Shown here in pieces: positions 51,483 to 60,000 of a DNA stretch of 64,000 nt. Below the pieces are notes generated by a model. The model made no database searches, was not told the origin of the DNA, and saw only the letters and a list, made by a program, of their open reading frames with translations. The stretch is from Bradyrhizobium sp. G127. Lineage in GTDB: Bacteria; Pseudomonadota; Alphaproteobacteria; Rhizobiales; Xanthobacteraceae. A program made the translations under genes and the position numbers. Positions within the stretch are counted from its first letter, which is position 1. Each line of letters starts with the position of its first letter. The stretch spans positions 1,116,001 to 1,180,000 of the forward strand of contig NZ_JAKFGN010000002.1 in the NCBI RefSeq assembly GCF_021502575.1, in the 5' to 3' direction.

Positions 51483-52357
51483 GCCACCGCGCCTTTGTCT
51501 GCCCGTGCCCAGGCATCCGTCATGGCGCGCCGTGCGAGAACACCCGCCAGATGACGGCGATAGTCCGCCGACGCATTCAGATCCGAATTCGGTTCGAGGC
51601 CGGCCCGGAGCACCTCGATCGCTTCGCCGATCAGCGCGGCGCTGATCTCGCGACCTTCCAGCATCGTCTCAACTTGCGGTGCGCGCATCGGCATTTCGCC
51701 GACGCCCATGAGCCCGATACGGACGTCTGACGCCACACCGTCCCGGCAATGCATCGTGACAGCAACCGCAGCCAGCGCATAATCTCCGTGACGCCGGGCA
51801 AACTCCTCGAATCCCCAACCGGTGCCGGCAGGCAACGTATCGATCTCGATCTCGGTCACGAGTTCGTCGGGCTCCAGCGCTGTGACCAGCGAACCGACAA
51901 AGAAATCCTGAGCGGCGAGCGTGCGTTGGCCCCGTGGAGACGCGATGTGAACGACACCGTTGAGCAGCAGTGACATCATCGGCATCTCTGCTGCGGGATC
52001 GGCATGGCAGACGCTGCCACAGAACGTACCACGGTTGCGCACCGTCAAATGGGCGACATGCTTCATCGCCTGATGCAGCACGGGAATGTGCTTTGCGACC
52101 AGGGCATCCATCGCCGTCATGCGATGACGAACGAGCGCACCGAGTACGATCCTGTCGCTGCGCATCTGCACAGCATCGAGACCGTGAATGCCATTGATGT
52201 CCACCAACACCGACGGCTTCACCAGACGGAAGTTCATCATCGGCATCAGACTTTGACCGCCGGCAATCACCTTGCCGTCGCCGCCCGCAGCGGCGAGGAC
52301 CTGCACCGCGTGCTCTGTGCTTTCCGCACGGACATAATCGAACGGAGCAGGCTTCAT
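51479..52357 (-). CDS. Molybdenum hydroxylase FAD subunit
   Basis: 292 aa. FAD-binding motifs VIAGGQSLMPMMNFRL and VRNRGTFCGSVCHADPAAEM are both intact, as in CoxM/XdhB-type proteins. It receives electrons from the iron-sulfur subunit. First gene of the M-S-L operon, 66 bp from the shared motif at 52423. Confidence 0.95.
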   Translation of the reverse strand: MKPAPFDYVRAESTEHAVQVLAAAGGDGKVIAGGQSLMPMMNFRLVKPSVLVDINGIHGLDAVQMRSDRIVLGALVRHRMTAMDALVAKHIPVLHQAMKHVAHLTVRNRGTFCGSVCHADPAAEMPMMSLLLNGVVHIASPRGQRTLAAQDFFVGSLVTALEPDELVTEIEIDTLPAGTGWGFEEFARRHGDYALAAVAVTMHCRDGVASDVRIGLMGVGEMPMRAPQVETMLEGREISAALIGEAIEVLRAGLEPNSDLNASADYRRHLAGVLARRAMTDAWARADKGAVA

Positions 52358-52422
52358 AAGAAGGCTCCCGATCGATCTAATTTACGCCACGATGCGAAGA
52401 TTATTTCGGCTTCCATAGTGAC

Positions 52423-52442
52423 TTGCATTATTAGACTATGTT
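52423..52442 (+). promoter_or_regulatory. Shared operator-like motif, copy 3 (hydroxylase/CoxG divergent promoter)
   Basis: TTGCATTATTAGACTATGTT, 15-16 of 20 identical to the other copies, with TTGCAT and TAGACT invariant. It lies 66 bp from the FAD-subunit start and 80 bp from the CoxG-like start. A further palindrome GACATGTC follows at 52445. Confidence 0.7.
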
Positions 52443-52521
52443 ATGACATGTCAAGCTAAAGCGAAACTAAGGGTATGGAATCGCGCGACTGACAACTCGT
52501 GGCGGTTTTGGGAGACACACC

Positions 52522-53364
52522 ATGGACATGACAGGCCAACAGCGCATTCCCGCAAGCCGCGAAATCGTTTGGAAAGCTCTTAACGATCCGGCGGTTCTGC
52601 AAACATGCATTCCCGGCTGCCAGGAACTGCTTAAGACTTCCGACACGCAAATGACCGCGACGGCGCTGATCAAGGTCGGCCCCGTGACCGCCAAATTCCA
52701 GGGTGCCGTGACATTGTCAGACCTCGATCCGCCGAATGGCTATCGCATCACAGGCGAAGGTCAGGGCGGCGTAGCGGGCTTCGCGAAGGGGAGCGCCGTT
52801 GTGCGGCTGGAACAGGACGGCGACGACACTATCCTGCACTACACCGTGAACGCCGACGTGGGCGGCAAGCTGGCGCAACTCGGCGGCAGATTGATCGACG
52901 CCACCGCCAAACAAATGTCCGGTCTTTTCTTCAAGCGCTTCGCCGAGGAAATCGAGGCGCAGTTCAACAAAAGCGCGCAGACTCGTCCGGGCGTCCACTC
53001 CGCTAGCGCAACGGCAGCAGGTGCGGCACCGCAAACCGTTTCGCGGCAGGAATCAACTCACCGCTTCCGTCCTGCTTCGGCGCCAATGGACGTCACACCG
53101 GGATTTTTCAAACATATAAAATCCGCCGGCCTTGTGCTGTTGCTCGCAGCGATTGGTGCATGCTGGTATTTGCTCGATGGCTCGCTACCAACTCTGATAC
53201 CAAATGGAAGTGCGCATGTGTCGCCGGACTTCATGAGCGGTGTCCTGCTCGTCATTGTCGCGGCCCTCGGCTACCTGTTTGGCCGTCAGCAGACTGGAAC
53301 CGTTCATGTCGATCGCGAGGTAATTGATCAGTTTGCGCGCGTATGGACTGAACGCCGCGACTAA
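52522..53364 (+). CDS. CoxG-like SRPBCC protein with C-terminal membrane anchor
   Basis: 280 aa, ATG 52522 with GGGAG upstream. Residues 1-~150 form a CoxG/SRPBCC domain: MTGQQRIPASREIVWKALND and TCIPGCQELLKTSD at the start. After a proline/serine linker come two hydrophobic segments (AGLVLLLAAIGACWYLL near 195; SGVLLVIVAALGYLFGR near 240). CoxG proteins help recruit or mature molybdenum hydroxylases at the membrane. Divergent from the hydroxylase genes, sharing the motif at 52423. Confidence 0.9.
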   Translation: MDMTGQQRIPASREIVWKALNDPAVLQTCIPGCQELLKTSDTQMTATALIKVGPVTAKFQGAVTLSDLDPPNGYRITGEGQGGVAGFAKGSAVVRLEQDGDDTILHYTVNADVGGKLAQLGGRLIDATAKQMSGLFFKRFAEEIEAQFNKSAQTRPGVHSASATAAGAAPQTVSRQESTHRFRPASAPMDVTPGFFKHIKSAGLVLLLAAIGACWYLLDGSLPTLIPNGSAHVSPDFMSGVLLVIVAALGYLFGRQQTGTVHVDREVIDQFARVWTERRD

Positions 53365-53393
53365 CGCCGGCAATCGCTGACCGAGAATAATGT

Positions 53394-54422
53394 ATGGCGC
53401 GCACCCTTTCAAAAGCCCCCCTCTCCCCGACGCTCCGACAGCCCAAGACTTCGGGACGCCCGCTGGTGCGCAACTGCTCCGTTGACCGCACACTGACGAT
53501 CCTGTCGGATGCTTGGTCCTTTCTCGTCCTGAGAGAGGTCTACCTTGGCGCACGCCGTTTCGATCAGGTGCAATCCGTCTTGCACATGCCGCGCAGCACG
53601 CTCAGCGCCCGGCTGGCACAGCTTGTCCAAGCCAAGGTTCTTTCCCGCGTACCGCTGGCCGACAGCGCACGCTTCGAATATCGTCTGACCGAACGAGGCT
53701 TCGACCTCTATCTGGTTATGCTTGCGATGTTGCGTTTCGGTGACGATTGGCTGGCGGACGGCAAACCGCCTCCGCTTCGACTCGTGCATGCAACTTGTGG
53801 ACACGAATGCCATCCCGAAACGATCTGCTCGGCCTGCCGCGAGCCGGTCAACGCACATCGGGTCGTCTATCGCGATGGCCCGGGCGCAGGCACCTCCCAC
53901 GCAACCGCCATGCCTCAACGCCGACGCAGCGGCGGCGTCGAAACCTTCGAACGCGGCCGCCCGTCATCGGTTTCGCGTACGCTGGGAATCCTCGCGGACC
54001 GCTGGACCTTTCTGGTGGTGCGCGAGATGTTTTTCGGCGTACGGCGTTTCGATGTCATGCAGGAGCGGCTTGGCATCGCCACCAATATTCTAACCGACCG
54101 GCTCAACCGCCTTGTCAGCCAGAACATTCTGAAACGGGTTAAATATCAGGACGTACCGGAACGCTATGAATACAAGCTAACCGCAGCGGGACAGGACTTA
54201 TACCTGCCGCTGATCCAGATGTTGCGCTGGGGGGATAAATGGCTCGACCACAAAAAGCCGCTCATCCTTAAACACCTCGACTGCGGCAAGGACTTCGAGC
54301 CGATTATCGCCTGCGACCACTGCCGCCAGGCTTTAGATCCGCACCATATGCGCTATCACCTCACCTACGGGAAGCTGCGGAAAGATCATCCGCCGGCGCT
54401 CCTTGCCGCCGATGATGAGTAA
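53394..54422 (+). CDS. Tandem HxlR-type regulator with Cys clusters (second copy)
   Basis: 342 aa, 29 bp after the CoxG-like gene. Two winged-helix domains (ILSDAWSFLVLREVYLGARR and ILADRWTFLVVREMFFGVRR) joined by YRDGPGAG, each with a Cys set (CGHECHPETICSACRE; CGKDFEPIIACDHCRQ). Clearly a paralogue of the protein at 47404. As part of the CoxG unit it would lie under the shared motif and might be autoregulated. Confidence 0.88.
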   Translation: MARTLSKAPLSPTLRQPKTSGRPLVRNCSVDRTLTILSDAWSFLVLREVYLGARRFDQVQSVLHMPRSTLSARLAQLVQAKVLSRVPLADSARFEYRLTERGFDLYLVMLAMLRFGDDWLADGKPPPLRLVHATCGHECHPETICSACREPVNAHRVVYRDGPGAGTSHATAMPQRRRSGGVETFERGRPSSVSRTLGILADRWTFLVVREMFFGVRRFDVMQERLGIATNILTDRLNRLVSQNILKRVKYQDVPERYEYKLTAAGQDLYLPLIQMLRWGDKWLDHKKPLILKHLDCGKDFEPIIACDHCRQALDPHHMRYHLTYGKLRKDHPPALLAADDE

Positions 54423-54462
54423 ACCGGCTCCGTGTGAGGCTTCGAGACTTCCACGTTGAACC

Positions 54463-54476
54463 ATCAATGCATTGAT
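54463..54476. promoter_or_regulatory. 14-bp palindrome upstream of the MarR gene
   Basis: ATCAATGCATTGAT is a perfect palindrome 50 bp before the MarR start, the size and form of MarR operators. It differs from the shared TTGCAT/TAGACT motif, which suggests MarR is not the regulator of that motif. Confidence 0.5.
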
Positions 54477-54526
54477 ATTATGTAGCAAGGGCAAGCAACA
54501 ACATCGTAGCAATACGGCGACAAGAC

Positions 54527-55003
54527 ATGGCATTGGCTGAAAAACAAGCAAAGTCGGACATCGAGTTCGACGTCGCGAACAGGGTGTTCTTTCGCCTCTA
54601 CCAGGCGTCGAACCTGATGCATAAACAAGGTGCGCGCTATGTCGAAGGGTTCGGAGCCACGACACAGCAATGGGCCGTTCTCGGCGCACTCGCGCGGCCA
54701 CTGGTGCGCGAGAAAGGAATGACCGTCAAGGACCTGATTGAATTTCTCGACGTCAGCCGGCAAAATCTCACAGCCGTTCTCGACAGGCTTGAAGCACGCG
54801 ATTGGATTGCTCGCGACAAGGACAAGGACGACGGCCGCAGCCGTCGCATTCGCTTGACCCGCAAGGGCACAACGGCGTGGACGGGAATGCTGGAGCCGAT
54901 CGAGGCTTTTTATAATGCGTCGCTGGCCCGATTCAGCCATGATGAGCAGATTACGCTCTATCGGCTGCTCGATCGCCTCAAGACGTCGCTGGCTAACATT
55001 TAG
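54527..55003 (+). CDS. MarR-family transcriptional regulator
   Basis: 158 aa. Winged helix with recognition region TVKDLIEFLDVSRQNLTAVL, then the wing DKDDGRSRRIRLTRKG, typical of MarR. The dimerisation helices at both ends are present. It likely represses its own gene through the palindrome at 54463 and may control a neighbouring aromatic-acid or efflux unit. The ligand is unknown. Confidence 0.93.
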   Translation: MALAEKQAKSDIEFDVANRVFFRLYQASNLMHKQGARYVEGFGATTQQWAVLGALARPLVREKGMTVKDLIEFLDVSRQNLTAVLDRLEARDWIARDKDKDDGRSRRIRLTRKGTTAWTGMLEPIEAFYNASLARFSHDEQITLYRLLDRLKTSLANI

Positions 55004-55091
55004 CGACGCCGACGGAAGGCTCAGAACAGCCTAACGCCAAAATCAGATCATTCGGGCATAACGGAAAGACCCTTCGCGCGGGACGCGACAG

Positions 55092-55129
55092 ACAAAAAAA
55101 ATCGGGTGCGCAATACCATGCGCACCCGA
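55092..55129 (-). terminator. Intrinsic terminator of the first oligopeptide-binding protein gene
   Basis: TCGGGTGCGCA (55102-55112) pairs perfectly with TGCGCACCCGA (55119-55129), 6-nt loop, followed on the minus strand by an eight-T run at 55094-55101. It lies 26 bp after the stop at 55155, a textbook rho-independent terminator. Confidence 0.9.
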
Positions 55130-55154
55130 ATCATCAGTAAGAGATCGCTTCCGA

Positions 55155-56753
55155 TCAGTCCACACCGATCGTGGTTAGATCCTGAAACCAGTGCTGCGCC
55201 TGCACGAATTTCTTGACCTTCGGCGACAGCGCATGGGGATTGGTGTCATGCACAACCCAGACCAGCACGGCATCATCCACGATCGTTGCATGCGCCTGCG
55301 CCAGAAGCTCGTCCTGCTTGGCGGTGTCAAAGCTCTGCTTGGCCTCATCGATCAGCGCATCAACCTTCGGATTCTTGTAGCCGCCCCAGTTCACGCCGAC
55401 CGGCGCGATCTGTCCGGAATGGAAGAAGCGGACGATCGCGTAGAGCGGGTCCGAGGTGACATAGGCAATATTGTTGGCAGTAATGCCGGCCATGCTTTCA
55501 TCGGCCGCGCCTTTTCGCCACGCGGTATATAGGACTTCGAGTTCAACGACCTTAAACTCGACGTCGACGCCGATCTCCTTGAAGCTCTGCTGCAGGAATT
55601 CGTTCATCGGCAGCGAGAGCATCTGGCCGGTTCCGCCGTTGGCGATGATGAACTTTGCTTTCAAGGGTTTCTCGGGCGAATAGCCGGCTTCCTTCACCAG
55701 TCTCTTGGCTTCGGCGAGATCGTACTTGAGCTCGAACGTCGGCTTGCCGAACCACGGGCTCGACGGATCGACCTGCCCCTTGGCCGGCTTGGCGAGACCA
55801 TTCATCAGGCCAACCACACCATCGCGGTCGATGGCGAGATTCAGCGCCTTGCGCAGGCGAACGTCGGTCCAGGGCGAACCCGGCAGCACACTGAGATGAT
55901 AGTTCCAGACATGCGGCGTGACGTTGTCGACGATCTTCATGCCGGCTGATTTAAGCTGCGGCACGGCATCCGGTGCCGGCGTCTCGATCAGATCGACCTG
56001 TCCGGCCAGCAATGCATTGGTGCGCGTCAGGGCCTCGGGCATCGGCACGAGAACGAGCTTGTCGACTTTTGGAATCCGCTTCTTGTCCCAGTAGTCGGCA
56101 TTCTTCGACAGTTCAGCCAGTTCGCGCGGGACCAGCTTGGTCAACTTGAATGGGCCGGTGCCTGATGGTGCGCTTGCAAACTTGTCCCAGTCCTTCCCGA
56201 GCTTTTCATATTGCGCGGGACTGGAGACGAGAAACCACAGCATCTGATACGGGAAGAACGAGTCGACAGCCTTCGTCGTGATCTCAATGGTGGAGTCATC
56301 GATTTTGGCATAACTCGCCACCGATGGAAGGCGGGTCTTTACCTGCGCGCTCTGCCGCTTGTCGAACTGCGGCGCCTTGTCGTTCAGGACCTTGTCGAGA
56401 TTCCAGATCACCGCGTCGGCATTGAAATCGCTTCCGTCATGAAACTTGACGCCCGGACGCAATGCAAAGCGCCATTTCGTCTTGTCTGCAGGATCGACTT
56501 TCCATTCGGTTGCAAGTCCCGGCACCAGCTTACCCGGCCGATCGGCGACATCCATCTCCCATGCGACGAGCGGATCGTAGATCGTATAGCCGGTGAACTG
56601 ATAAGCGCCGGCGCCACGATCCGGCTGCCCCGTCGTTAGTGGAATGTCCGCCATCGAGATGCCATATCGCACTACCGTTTCCGCTTTCGCGGGTACGGCG
56701 ATGCCGATGGCCATGGCGAGCGCCGCAAGGACGATCGATTTCGGAAACCGCAT
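55155..56753 (-). CDS. Dipeptide/oligopeptide-type ABC binding protein (first)
   Basis: 532 aa from ATG 56753; a Sec signal is visible (MRFPKSIVLAALAMAIGIAV, cleavage near AKAET). SBP family 5 features: WRFALRPGVKFHDGSDFNAD and GTGPFKLTKLVPRELAELSK. It is a single-gene unit with its own terminator, divergent from a second, clearly related binding protein at 57263. It may present a different ligand to the same transporter. Confidence 0.92.
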   Translation of the reverse strand: MRFPKSIVLAALAMAIGIAVPAKAETVVRYGISMADIPLTTGQPDRGAGAYQFTGYTIYDPLVAWEMDVADRPGKLVPGLATEWKVDPADKTKWRFALRPGVKFHDGSDFNADAVIWNLDKVLNDKAPQFDKRQSAQVKTRLPSVASYAKIDDSTIEITTKAVDSFFPYQMLWFLVSSPAQYEKLGKDWDKFASAPSGTGPFKLTKLVPRELAELSKNADYWDKKRIPKVDKLVLVPMPEALTRTNALLAGQVDLIETPAPDAVPQLKSAGMKIVDNVTPHVWNYHLSVLPGSPWTDVRLRKALNLAIDRDGVVGLMNGLAKPAKGQVDPSSPWFGKPTFELKYDLAEAKRLVKEAGYSPEKPLKAKFIIANGGTGQMLSLPMNEFLQQSFKEIGVDVEFKVVELEVLYTAWRKGAADESMAGITANNIAYVTSDPLYAIVRFFHSGQIAPVGVNWGGYKNPKVDALIDEAKQSFDTAKQDELLAQAHATIVDDAVLVWVVHDTNPHALSPKVKKFVQAQHWFQDLTTIGVD

Positions 56754-56892
56754 GAACGCAACTCCATAAGAGGGCAAAGAATTGGAGTTGAGCTTGCAAG
56801 GCTGATGCCAGACGTCCTGAGAAGGCAGGACTTAGCTCTGCGTAGCGACGAGACTCCCACGATCGGCCGTGGCTTTGCATTCACGGCAATCG

Positions 56893-56904
56893 TTTGTGTA
56901 CAAA
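56893..56904. promoter_or_regulatory. GntR-type operator candidate, promoter of the first binding protein
   Basis: TTTGT-GT-ACAAA is an inverted repeat with 5-bp arms, 140 bp upstream of the minus-strand start at 56753. Its TTGT/ACAA pattern matches the sister site at 57032. Confidence 0.5.
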
Positions 56905-57030
56905 GTAATGCATGCAACGGCGTGTAAGACACCCGGTCGCGCATATCCTCCCCATCACAGCATGACGCCGACAGAGTACGATTGCCTTAAAAGAGTGCAA
57001 TGACTGAACAACGGACTCGAAATTTGCCTC

Positions 57031-57044
57031 TCTTGTATACAAGA
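57031..57044. promoter_or_regulatory. GntR-type operator candidate, promoter of the second binding protein
   Basis: TCTTGTATACAAGA is a perfect 14-bp palindrome with the TTGTATACAA core bound by many FCD-type GntR proteins. It lies 219 bp upstream of the start at 57263. No GntR gene is adjacent, so the regulator is encoded elsewhere. Confidence 0.6.
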
Positions 57045-57262
57045 TACTAGCGACGGTTCCGCCGCACGTTGCGTGAATGCGGGGCGGATTATCGCGGATG
57101 GTCAGTTCTGTCAGCGTTTTTCAGCCCAACCTTGATAGCCAAGCACCTGAAGTCAACCTTTCCGCATCCGTCTATCCGGCTGAGGCATACATGGGACTGA
57201 AGTCCCCTTGGCATAGGCGTTGCATAAGATTTAGCCATCGCCGACCAAAGGGATTCATCATT

Positions 57263-58927
57263 ATGCGTACCAACATCCATCCAAAAAGCCGCGCGGCCGC
57301 GGCGATATTGCTGCTCTCTATGGCGTCGGTAGCCGCGCTGCCGCTTTCTGCGAGCGCCGAAACAGTTTTGCGCATCGGCATGACTGCCGCCGATATTCCC
57401 CGAACGCTCGGACAACCCGATCAGGGATTTGAAGGCAACCGTTTCACGGGCCTTACGATGTACGATGCGCTGACGATGTGGGATCTTTCATCGGCGACCA
57501 AGGCCAGTGTCGTCATCCCGGGCCTCGCGACTGAATGGGCGGTGGATGCGAACGACAAGACAAAGTGGACATTCAAGCTGCGTCCGGGCGTGACATTTCA
57601 TGACGGCTCGCCATTCAACGCCGATGCCGTTGTCTGGAATGTCGAGAAGGTTCTGAAAACCGATGCATCGCAGTATGACGCTAGTCAGGTCGGCGTCACC
57701 GCGTCGCGCATGCCGACACTGGCTTCAGCGCGCAAGATCGACGACATGACCGTGGAACTGACCACGAAGGAGCCGGACAGCTTCCTGCCGATTAATCTCA
57801 CCAACCTGTTCATGGCCAGCCCCATGAAATGGCAGAAATTCTACGATGCCGCCGACGGGGCCGATGCAAAGGCGAAGTCTCAGGCTGCATGGGCAGCGTT
57901 TGCGCGTGATGCATCGGGCACCGGTCCTTGGAAGATGACCAAGTTCACGCCGCGCGAACGGCTTGAACTGACGAAGAACGACAACTATTGGGACAAGGCA
58001 CGCGTTCCCAAGACGGACAAGATGGTGCTGCTGCCGATGCCAGAGGCGAATGCGCGCACCGCAGCACTGTTGTCGGGACAGGTGGACTGGATCGAGGCCC
58101 CGGCACCGGACGCCGTCAAGGAACTCACGCAGCGCGGCTTCACCATCAGCAAGAACGAGCAGCCCCACGTCTGGCCGTGGCAGTTCTCGCGCGTGGAAGG
58201 TTCACCTTGGAATGATATTCGCGTGCGCAAGGCCGCCAATCTGTGCGTCGATCGCGAAGGACTGAAAGACGGCCTGCTCGCCGGCCTGATGGTCCCCGCG
58301 AGCGGCACGTTCGAGCCCGGTCATCCGTGGCGCGGCAAGCCGACATTCGAGATCAAGTATGACAAGGCTGCAGCTCAGAAGCTGATGCAGGAAGCCGGCT
58401 ATGGACCGAACAAAAAGCTGACGGTGAAGACGCAGACCTCCGCTTCCGGTTCCGGCCAGATGCTGCCGTTGCCAATGAACGAGTATCTGCAGCAGGCGCT
58501 GGCGGAATGCTACTTCGATGTTCAGCTCGATGTCATCGAATGGAATACGCTGTTCACCAACTGGCGGCGCGGAGCCAAGGATCCCAGCGCCAACGGCGCC
58601 AACGCAACCAACGTCACCTATGCCGCGATGGACCCTTTCTTCGCGATGGTGCGTTTCCTGCAATCTTCAATGGCTCCCCCGGTATCGAACAACTGGGGCT
58701 TCATCAACAATCCGAAATTCGACGAACTGGTGAAGAAGGCGCGCCAGACCTTCGATCCCGCGGAACGGGACACTGCGCTCGCGGAACTGCATGCGGCATC
58801 GGTCGATGACGCGGCATTTCTTTACGTCGCGCACGACGTCGGTCCTCGCGCCCTGAGTCCTAAGGTGAAGGGTCTCGTACAACCTAAAAGCTGGTTCGTG
58901 GATTTCTCTCCGGTGTCGATGCAGTAA
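57263..58927 (+). CDS. Dipeptide/oligopeptide-type ABC binding protein (second)
   Basis: 554 aa from ATG 57263 with a Sec signal (AAAILLLSMASVAALPLSAS, cleavage near ASAET). WTFKLRPGVTFHDGSPFNAD and GTGPWKMTKFTPRERLELTK mark SBP family 5. It is a paralogue of the protein at 55155: both begin the mature part with TVxRxGM and share LGQPD/TGQPD. First gene of a complete dpp-like operon. Confidence 0.93.
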   Translation: MRTNIHPKSRAAAAILLLSMASVAALPLSASAETVLRIGMTAADIPRTLGQPDQGFEGNRFTGLTMYDALTMWDLSSATKASVVIPGLATEWAVDANDKTKWTFKLRPGVTFHDGSPFNADAVVWNVEKVLKTDASQYDASQVGVTASRMPTLASARKIDDMTVELTTKEPDSFLPINLTNLFMASPMKWQKFYDAADGADAKAKSQAAWAAFARDASGTGPWKMTKFTPRERLELTKNDNYWDKARVPKTDKMVLLPMPEANARTAALLSGQVDWIEAPAPDAVKELTQRGFTISKNEQPHVWPWQFSRVEGSPWNDIRVRKAANLCVDREGLKDGLLAGLMVPASGTFEPGHPWRGKPTFEIKYDKAAAQKLMQEAGYGPNKKLTVKTQTSASGSGQMLPLPMNEYLQQALAECYFDVQLDVIEWNTLFTNWRRGAKDPSANGANATNVTYAAMDPFFAMVRFLQSSMAPPVSNNWGFINNPKFDELVKKARQTFDPAERDTALAELHAASVDDAAFLYVAHDVGPRALSPKVKGLVQPKSWFVDFSPVSMQ

Positions 58928-59043
58928 CCGCAGCGGCGCGATCGCGTTCTTCGCGTCGTACCAGACCCATCCACAACGACGGTATCGCCGCTCTGCTCGT
59001 TCAGGGGGCGATGCCGGAACTTTCCGACGATTGAAGGTGAATT

Positions 59044-59997
59044 GTGTTTGCTTACGTGGCCCGACGTATCGTCTATGTGATTCCCGTCGTGATTAGCGTC
59101 GCGCTGGTTTGCTTCTTGCTGGTTCACATCACTCCGGGCGATCCGCTGGTCGCGATCCTCCCTGCCGACGCATCGCAAGAACTCGCGAACCAGTTACGCG
59201 TCGCCTACGGTTTCGATCGTCCCCTGCCCGTCCAGTTCGGACTCTGGCTGTGGAAGGCTGTCAATGGCGACCTCGGCACATCGATCGCAACGGGACGGCC
59301 CGTCCTCGCTGAAGTGCTGCGCGCCGTCGGTAACACCGTGACCCTTGCCATTGCCGCCGCGGCGATCGGATTCACCCTCGGATTGTTTTTCGGTCTGATC
59401 GCCGGTTACTTCCGCAATACCTGGATCGACAAGGTGGCGACGTCAATCGCCATCGCGGGCGTCTCCGTCCCGCATTACTGGCTCGGTATGGTGCTGGTCA
59501 TCATCTTCTCAGTTCAACTCAATTGGTTGCCCGCCGTCGGCGCCGGACCAGGCGGCTCGGGTGCCTGGAGCTGGGATTGGGAGCATGTCCGCTATCTTAT
59601 TCTGCCGGCGATCACGACGTCCGTGATTCCGATGGGCATCGTCACGCGCACCGTGCGAGCCCTGACCGGCGACATTCTGTCTCAGGATTTTGTCGAAGCG
59701 CTACGGGCCAAAGGCCTGCGCGAAACGCGCGTCTTCCGGCACGTCATCAAAAACGCCGCTCCGACCGCCCTGGCGGTCATGGGCCTTCAATTGGGTTACA
59801 TGCTCGGCGGATCGATCCTAATCGAAACGGTGTTCTCGTGGCCCGGCTCCGGCCTGCTGCTCAATTCCGCGATCTTCCAGCGCGACCTGCCGCTGCTGCA
59901 AGGCACGATCCTCGTGCTCGCGCTGTTCTTCGTGTTCCTCAACCTCATGGTCGACGTCGCACAGGCGTCCATCGATCCGCGTATCAAGCGGAGCTGA
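59044..59997 (+). CDS. DppB-type ABC transporter permease
   Basis: 317 aa from GTG 59044. N-terminal FAYVARRIVYVIPVVISVAL and LLVHITPGDPLVAILPADAS are the DppB hallmark. The coupling loop is FVEALRAKGLRETRVFRHVI. Forms the channel with the DppC-type protein that starts 3 nt after its stop. Confidence 0.95.
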   Translation: MFAYVARRIVYVIPVVISVALVCFLLVHITPGDPLVAILPADASQELANQLRVAYGFDRPLPVQFGLWLWKAVNGDLGTSIATGRPVLAEVLRAVGNTVTLAIAAAAIGFTLGLFFGLIAGYFRNTWIDKVATSIAIAGVSVPHYWLGMVLVIIFSVQLNWLPAVGAGPGGSGAWSWDWEHVRYLILPAITTSVIPMGIVTRTVRALTGDILSQDFVEALRAKGLRETRVFRHVIKNAAPTALAVMGLQLGYMLGGSILIETVFSWPGSGLLLNSAIFQRDLPLLQGTILVLALFFVFLNLMVDVAQASIDPRIKRS

Positions 59998-60000
59998 TTG

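Larger units (their letters stand above)
56754..57262. other. 509-bp divergent promoter region of the two binding-protein genes
   Basis: No gene is supported here. The frame continuing upstream of the second binding protein (to 57077) lacks a signal and is rejected. Two GntR-like palindromes lie at 56893-56904 and 57032-57043. The stretch is more AT-rich than its flanks, as expected for a promoter region. Confidence 0.6.

Noticed and set aside
48578-52357. True carbon monoxide dehydrogenase
   Set aside because: The large subunit lacks the AYRCSFR active-site loop and has PYRGVGR instead.
57077-57262. N-terminal extension of the second oligopeptide-binding protein
   Set aside because: The extension has no signal peptide and covers the promoter; the Sec signal begins at the ATG at 57263.
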